Shown here in pieces: positions 6,265 to 10,541 of a stretch of DNA of 10,541 bases. Both the position numbers and the translations under genes were made by a program. The stretch lies in assembly GCA_023229045.1 (NCBI GenBank), contig JALOAB010000056.1:1-10541 (forward strand). Direction: 5' to 3'. Positions within the stretch are counted from its first letter, which is position 1; each line of letters opens with the position of its first letter. The notes below the pieces were generated by a model, which saw only the letters and a list, made by a program, of their open reading frames with translations, searched no databases and had not been told where the DNA came from. This DNA comes from Fidelibacterota bacterium (lineage in GTDB: Bacteria; Fidelibacterota; UBA2242).

Positions 6265-9131
6265 TGTCTGATTTTTTAGTTAGATCCGGTCTGAATGAAT
6301 TCATAGTTTTTGATGTAGAAACGACCGGATTGAATCCGCAACAGGATGCGCTGATTGAATTCGCCGCGGTAAAATTTGTTGACGGACAACCGGCTGAGAC
6401 TCTGGCTTTTCTCTGCAATCCCGGTTATCCGATCCCGCCGGAAATTGAGCAATTAACCGGCATCAAAGATGAAATGTTAAAGGACAAAATGCCTTTTGAA
6501 CAACATCTTGATGAAGTGCTCGATTTTATCGGCGAGAGTCCGCTGGTTGGGCATAATGTCGCTTTCGATTTGGGATTTTTAAAAGAATATCTCAAGACTT
6601 TTAAAGGTCGTAAGAAAAGATACCTTAATAATCCGATTTACGATACATTATTGTTGGCACAGGCATTTCTTTTCTTCTTGCTGAATCATCGGCTGACGAC
6701 CGTTGTCGAATTTTATGGTTTGACATATTCCGGCGCCCATCGGGCGGAACGTGATGCCCTTAACACTGGATTGATATTTTTGAAATTGATCGAAGAAGTG
6801 CAGAACTACGATCTCGAAACCATTCAAACAATTAATATGGTATTAAAAGATACCGATGATCCCAATAAACTGCTTTATAAGAGCGCCGCTGAAGAACTTC
6901 TCCTAAAACAGAGTCTTGGTTCGGGAGAACCCCCGCAAACCGGCTGGATCGCGCCTGAGAATATTTTCGGCGAAGCCATTGATAGAAAAAAAATAAATAA
7001 AGCCGCGTCGCTTCCAATAGAAAAATATTTTGATGCGACCGGCCCGGTGGCCAGCAATCTGACTGATTTCGAAACACGGCCTCAGCAAACAGAGATGGCT
7101 CAATTGATCCTGGAATGCCTGCAAAACGAGGGTTCGGCAATTATCGAAGCCGGAACCGGCGTCGGCAAATCGTTAGCCTATCTGATCCCGGCGGTGATCT
7201 GGCTGAATCAGCAGAAAAAAGAGCGCAAACGGGTATTGATCGCCAGTAATACCAAAAATTTGCAGGAGCAAATTTTTTATAAGGAAATTCCTTTCGTTAA
7301 TGAAAAATTGAAACTGCCGTTCAAAGCCGTTTTATTAAAAGGGCGTTCGAACTACATTTGCCTGACGCGCTGGCATCGTTATCTCAATGCATTGCCACAA
7401 CAATTGCACGTGGCGTCGCGTTCGGCAATTATTCCGATCATTATCTGGCTCAAACATACCCATACCGGCGATATTTCCGAGAATAACGGTTTTAAGTTGG
7501 CGATGCATCGCTACATCTGGAACGAAATCTGCTCCGAACCCGGTTACTGTACAACCAGTGTCTGTCAAAAATACGGCGGCTGTTTTCTCGGTAAAGCGCG
7601 TTACGACGCATTCAGCTCCGATGTGATGATCGTCAACCACTCGTTACTCCTGGCAGATTCAGCCGCGGATAACCAGATTTTACCTGAATTTAACGCTTTG
7701 ATTATCGACGAAGCCCATAATCTGGAAAAGAATTCTTATAATTATTTTGCGCAACGAGTCAATTTGCCAATGCTGACCTATTTCCTGAATGGACTGTACA
7801 ATGGCTCGATTCCTGAAAGAGGACTTTTAGTTGATATAACCGAAATAGCCCGGCAATTGAAAAGCCTGAATAAAATCGAACAACATCGTTTGAAGATTAT
7901 CGAGAAAATCGGCGATATCAAAATTGCCGCCGAAATCTTTTTCCGCAAAATCGTTTCCAGCAAAATCAATAAGGTATCCAATAGCTCGAAAATGTTTGGC
8001 ATCAAGCGACGCTATAAGGATTTTTCCGCTGAATTCCCCGGTTTTGAAATCGAAACCAGCAGTCTAATCTATGAATTAAGCACATGCGCGGCCTTGCTGA
8101 CCGATTTGTACAATTTGATGGAAGAAGTATGCGCCGATTACTCCGACGAATATGACGAAATGCGTTTGCGCCTGATTAATCAAAAGATGATGCTCGAAGT
8201 GTATCTGGAGACTCTGCGTACCGTTACGACGGCTAATAATGAGGCGCTGATTTTCTGGTATGAAATTGCGGCTAACGGCAAAGACAACTACGTCGAAATC
8301 GTCTGCACACCACTCAATATTGCTACTGATATTTTTGAAAAAGTGTATGGCAAGGTGTCCAGTACCGTGCTGACTTCCGCGACATTACAGGTAGCTGAAT
8401 CGTTCGATTATATATTGACCCGGAGCGGTCTGAATTTAATCGAGGAACATCCAGTGATTTCCCGGGCGCTCGGTTCGCCATTTTTCTACAACGATCAGAT
8501 GGCGTTTTATACCTATCATCAAAATGAGCGGGAAGTTAATGAAGCCTTTACTACCGCGCGCCTGATCAAACGCTTAGCCGGCGAGACCGGCAAAGGTATA
8601 TTGGTGCTTTTCACTTCCTACAGTTTTCTTTATGAAGTTTACCAGTTATGTCTGCCGGCATTTATGGAAATGGGCATTACCCTGTTAGCCCAGGGACAAG
8701 GCGCCTCGCGGACAGCCATACTGGAACAATTTCGCATTGAACAAAATTCAGTTCTCTTCGGAACTGATAGTTTCTGGGAGGGTGTGGATGTGATCGGTTC
8801 GGCTTTGGAAATTTTGGTTATCACCAAATTGCCATTTCCGGTGCCTTCCGAACCGATTATCGAAGCCAATGTCGAACGTCTCAAGAATGAAGACCGGGAT
8901 CCGTTCAATGAATATTACGTTCCCGAGTCGGTATTGAAATTCCGTCAGGGAGTCGGGCGCCTGATTCGTTCGATTAATGACGTCGGAGTAGTAATTAATT
9001 TGGATAGTCGCATTGATAAAAAAGCCTATGGTCGCTATTTCAAGAAATCATTACCGGTAGAGCCGGTTTCGATCATGGGCGAAGATGAACTTTTAGCCGT
9101 TGTGCGCAAATTTTTTAGAATAGGAAAATGA
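6264..9131 (+). CDS. dinG: DEDDh exonuclease-DinG-type Fe-S helicase fusion
   Basis: A 955-residue DNA repair enzyme. Residues 12-175 form a DnaQ-like 3'-5' exonuclease with FDVETTGL (Asp17, Glu19), GHNVAFD (96-102, Asp102) and HRAERD (159-164, His159, Asp164), so the catalytic set is intact. After a linker comes an XPD/DinG superfamily-2 helicase: Walker A EAGTGVGKS (295-303), DEAH (482-485), LTSATL (703-708), GTDSFWEGVDV (833-843) and RQGVGRLIRS (894-903). Cys366 in GRSNYIC, Cys429, Cys434 and Cys440 match the four ligands of the DinG iron-sulfur cluster, including the x4 and x5 spacing of the last three. Expected function is ATP-driven unwinding of 5'-tailed duplexes, R-loops or D-loops, combined with end trimming. 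The start ATG shares its A with the preceding TGA stop and no Shine-Dalgarno site is seen, so translation probably depends on coupling. The length is normal for fused forms. Confident as to family; real activities untested. Confidence 0.93.
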   Translation: MSDFLVRSGLNEFIVFDVETTGLNPQQDALIEFAAVKFVDGQPAETLAFLCNPGYPIPPEIEQLTGIKDEMLKDKMPFEQHLDEVLDFIGESPLVGHNVAFDLGFLKEYLKTFKGRKKRYLNNPIYDTLLLAQAFLFFLLNHRLTTVVEFYGLTYSGAHRAERDALNTGLIFLKLIEEVQNYDLETIQTINMVLKDTDDPNKLLYKSAAEELLLKQSLGSGEPPQTGWIAPENIFGEAIDRKKINKAASLPIEKYFDATGPVASNLTDFETRPQQTEMAQLILECLQNEGSAIIEAGTGVGKSLAYLIPAVIWLNQQKKERKRVLIASNTKNLQEQIFYKEIPFVNEKLKLPFKAVLLKGRSNYICLTRWHRYLNALPQQLHVASRSAIIPIIIWLKHTHTGDISENNGFKLAMHRYIWNEICSEPGYCTTSVCQKYGGCFLGKARYDAFSSDVMIVNHSLLLADSAADNQILPEFNALIIDEAHNLEKNSYNYFAQRVNLPMLTYFLNGLYNGSIPERGLLVDITEIARQLKSLNKIEQHRLKIIEKIGDIKIAAEIFFRKIVSSKINKVSNSSKMFGIKRRYKDFSAEFPGFEIETSSLIYELSTCAALLTDLYNLMEEVCADYSDEYDEMRLRLINQKMMLEVYLETLRTVTTANNEALIFWYEIAANGKDNYVEIVCTPLNIATDIFEKVYGKVSSTVLTSATLQVAESFDYILTRSGLNLIEEHPVISRALGSPFFYNDQMAFYTYHQNEREVNEAFTTARLIKRLAGETGKGILVLFTSYSFLYEVYQLCLPAFMEMGITLLAQGQGASRTAILEQFRIEQNSVLFGTDSFWEGVDVIGSALEILVITKLPFPVPSEPIIEANVERLKNEDRDPFNEYYVPESVLKFRQGVGRLIRSINDVGVVINLDSRIDKKAYGRYFKKSLPVEPVSIMGEDELLAVVRKFFRIGK

Positions 9132-9132
9132 A

Positions 9133-10541
9133 ATGAAACTTACGGGAATCGGCATCTGTCTGCTGATCAGCACTTCACTGATTTTTACCCAGGACTTCAG
9201 AAAATTGACCGTCCATGAGATGGTCGATGATCCGGGACTGAATGCTTATGCCTATCGTGAGAAACAATTCGCCTGGACACCGGACGGAGATGCCGTTGTA
9301 TTTTTGGAAAAGAATAAAAATCAGCAATATGATTTACTGAGTTTTTCAGTCGAAAGCCGGCGAGTGGATACGCTTTTAAAATTCAATGATATGATCTGGC
9401 GCGAGGGCGAGTCGACTGTTCATCTCGATCCGCGCAGTTTTGTTTTTGCTTCCGACGGCGGTCAAATTTTATTGCACGGCGGAAGGGATTTATTCCTTTA
9501 CAATAGAAACGATACCACCATCTCACGCTTAACGACCGACGGAACGAAAAAAACCGATGTGCGGTTTTCGCCGGATGGTAAAATGATTAGCTTTATCAGT
9601 GAACATAACCTCTGGATCGTCGATTGTACGACTAAAACTGCGTTACCTTTGACCAACGATGGAAGCGAGTCACTGCTCAATGGTGAAGCGGACTGGGTAT
9701 ACGAGGAGGAGTTCGACCTCAAGAAGGCCTATCAATGGTCGCCGGATAGTAAAATGATCGCTTACATGCAAATTAACGAGAACGGTGTCAGTCGCCATCC
9801 GCTGATTGACTGGTCGATAACGAACCCGGAAGTAACCTGGCAGTATTATCCAAACGCCGGTGAGAAAACTCCCGAAAATAATGTGTTTGTGGTCGATATT
9901 ATTACAAAAAATATAATTCTTTTGGACAAACCTCAGCCGAAAAATGAATACATAGTGCGGATTGATTGGTTGAGCGATACCAATCTGGTAGCCGTTCAAT
10001 CTATCAATCGACTTCAGAACAACAAGAGACTTACTTACTGTAATCCGGCAACCGGCGAAGTAAAAATTATTCTGGAGCAAAAGGATCCGTATTGGCTAAA
10101 CGTTGCAGACCTGTATCATTTCATGGCGAATTCATCTGATTTTATTTATTATTCGGAAAAAGACGGCTATATGCATCTTTATCTCTACAATTATGCTGGA
10201 AAAATAATCAAACCTATTACACAGGGTGAGTGGATGGTGACGGAATTGAACGGCGTCAACGAGGAAGATAGTTTGATATATTTTAGCGCAACGAAAAAAT
10301 CCTTTCTTGAAAGAAATCTTTATAGTGTTCACCTCGGATCTGGAGAAATAGTTCGAATCGATAATGAAAGCGGAGAACATTCTGCCGTTTTTTCACCGGA
10401 TATGCAATATTACCTGGATTTCTATAACAAAATTAATGCGCCTACTAGCGTCAGAATTTTTCGGAATAATGGCAAAAAAATAGCCGATTTATATCGTAAT
10501 CCGGATTTTGATTCAAAGAAATATAATTTTGGCACAACCCG
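9133..10541 (+). CDS. Dipeptidyl peptidase IV-like S9B protease, 3'-truncated
   Basis: The frame is open from ATG 9133 to the right edge: 469 full residues and two bases of the next codon. An AGGA site (9122-9125) lies seven bases upstream, inside the end of the helicase gene, and one base separates the two genes. The N-terminus is a signal sequence (hydrophobic core about 5-18, ending LIFTQD), so the protein is exported; the cleavage site lacks a good AxA. The rest is the DPP-IV beta-propeller, with blade-type repeats such as FAWTPDG (46-52), RFSPDGK (144-150), QWSPDSK (201-207) and FSPD (420-423). GEADWVYEEEF (184-194) is the hallmark motif whose glutamates bind the substrate's free N-terminus in DPP-IV. 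YYPNAGEKTP (238-247) matches the conserved YPKAG loop. The alpha/beta-hydrolase domain with the catalytic Ser-Asp-His lies beyond the window, so activity cannot be judged. Likely releases X-Pro or X-Ala dipeptides from peptides in the periplasm. Confidence 0.93.
   Translation, partial: MKLTGIGICLLISTSLIFTQDFRKLTVHEMVDDPGLNAYAYREKQFAWTPDGDAVVFLEKNKNQQYDLLSFSVESRRVDTLLKFNDMIWREGESTVHLDPRSFVFASDGGQILLHGGRDLFLYNRNDTTISRLTTDGTKKTDVRFSPDGKMISFISEHNLWIVDCTTKTALPLTNDGSESLLNGEADWVYEEEFDLKKAYQWSPDSKMIAYMQINENGVSRHPLIDWSITNPEVTWQYYPNAGEKTPENNVFVVDIITKNIILLDKPQPKNEYIVRIDWLSDTNLVAVQSINRLQNNKRLTYCNPATGEVKIILEQKDPYWLNVADLYHFMANSSDFIYYSEKDGYMHLYLYNYAGKIIKPITQGEWMVTELNGVNEEDSLIYFSATKKSFLERNLYSVHLGSGEIVRIDNESGEHSAVFSPDMQYYLDFYNKINAPTSVRIFRNNGKKIADLYRNPDFDSKKYNFGTT

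Noticed and set aside
6832..7640. Several overlapping minus-strand open frames of about 60-100 codons inside the helicase gene
   Set aside because: They are shadows of the plus-strand helicase motifs (Walker A, Fe-S region), with no independent support.
9670..10080. Minus-strand open frame of 136 codons
   Set aside because: It is antisense to the dipeptidyl peptidase gene, whose frame is supported by the DWVYEEEF motif and propeller repeats. The antisense translation shows no recognisable domain.
1..10541. Very frequent CCGG/TCCGG/GCCGG tetra- and pentamers throughout the window
   Set aside because: They fall in coding frames as common Pro, Ala, Gly and Arg codon pairs (ccg, ggc, gcc, cgg). 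This looks like codon preference, not an ordered repeat or uptake signal. A genome-wide count against a codon-shuffled control would decide.

Overview
The window is a gene-dense, all plus-strand stretch of what looks like bacterial chromosome. It uses the standard code, with TGA as a working stop in at least four genes, and several genes have bacterial Shine-Dalgarno sites (AAGGAG, GAGGAG, AGGAG). No rRNA, tRNA, mobile element, CRISPR array or plasmid/phage signature was seen. The gene families (a [4Fe-4S]-type PurF, a DnaQ-DinG fusion, a secreted S9B dipeptidyl peptidase, a bacterial NSS transporter) fit an environmental bacterium. The FCB superphylum and its candidate phyla are my best guess, but this is inference from gene content only and no taxonomic marker is present.

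Layout: (1) 3' part of a sodium:amino-acid/neurotransmitter-type symporter, cut by the left edge; (2) a small exported YfiM/VanZ-like protein; (3) a PHP-domain metallohydrolase of CehA/McbA type; (4) purF, first committed step of purine synthesis; (5) a UbiA-family membrane prenyltransferase; (6) a 57-residue 2[4Fe-4S] ferredoxin; (7) a geranylgeranyl-reductase-family flavoprotein; (8) a 955-residue DEDDh-exonuclease/DinG-type helicase fusion; (9) the 5' part of a dipeptidyl-peptidase-IV-like S9B protease, cut by the right edge.

All eight gene junctions are overlaps or gaps of 9 bases or less, and only 17 bases of the window (2584-2585, 4901-4905, 5080-5088, 9132) lie between genes. There is no room for a terminator or an intergenic promoter, so the whole window could be one transcript that starts upstream of it. 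No stretch of 300 bases lacks a gene. Several junctions (ATGA at 1178 and 1534, TGATG at 6262) are arranged for translational coupling.

Most of the genes are functionally unrelated housekeeping or accessory genes, but genes 5-7 form a coherent biochemical unit. The prenyltransferase would attach an isoprenoid chain to an acceptor in the membrane, and the flavoprotein, fed electrons by the adjacent ferredoxin, would saturate the chain. This is the arrangement expected for archaeal-type ether lipids, or for a quinone with a reduced side chain. It is the most interesting part of the window. The final substrate cannot be read from sequence alone.
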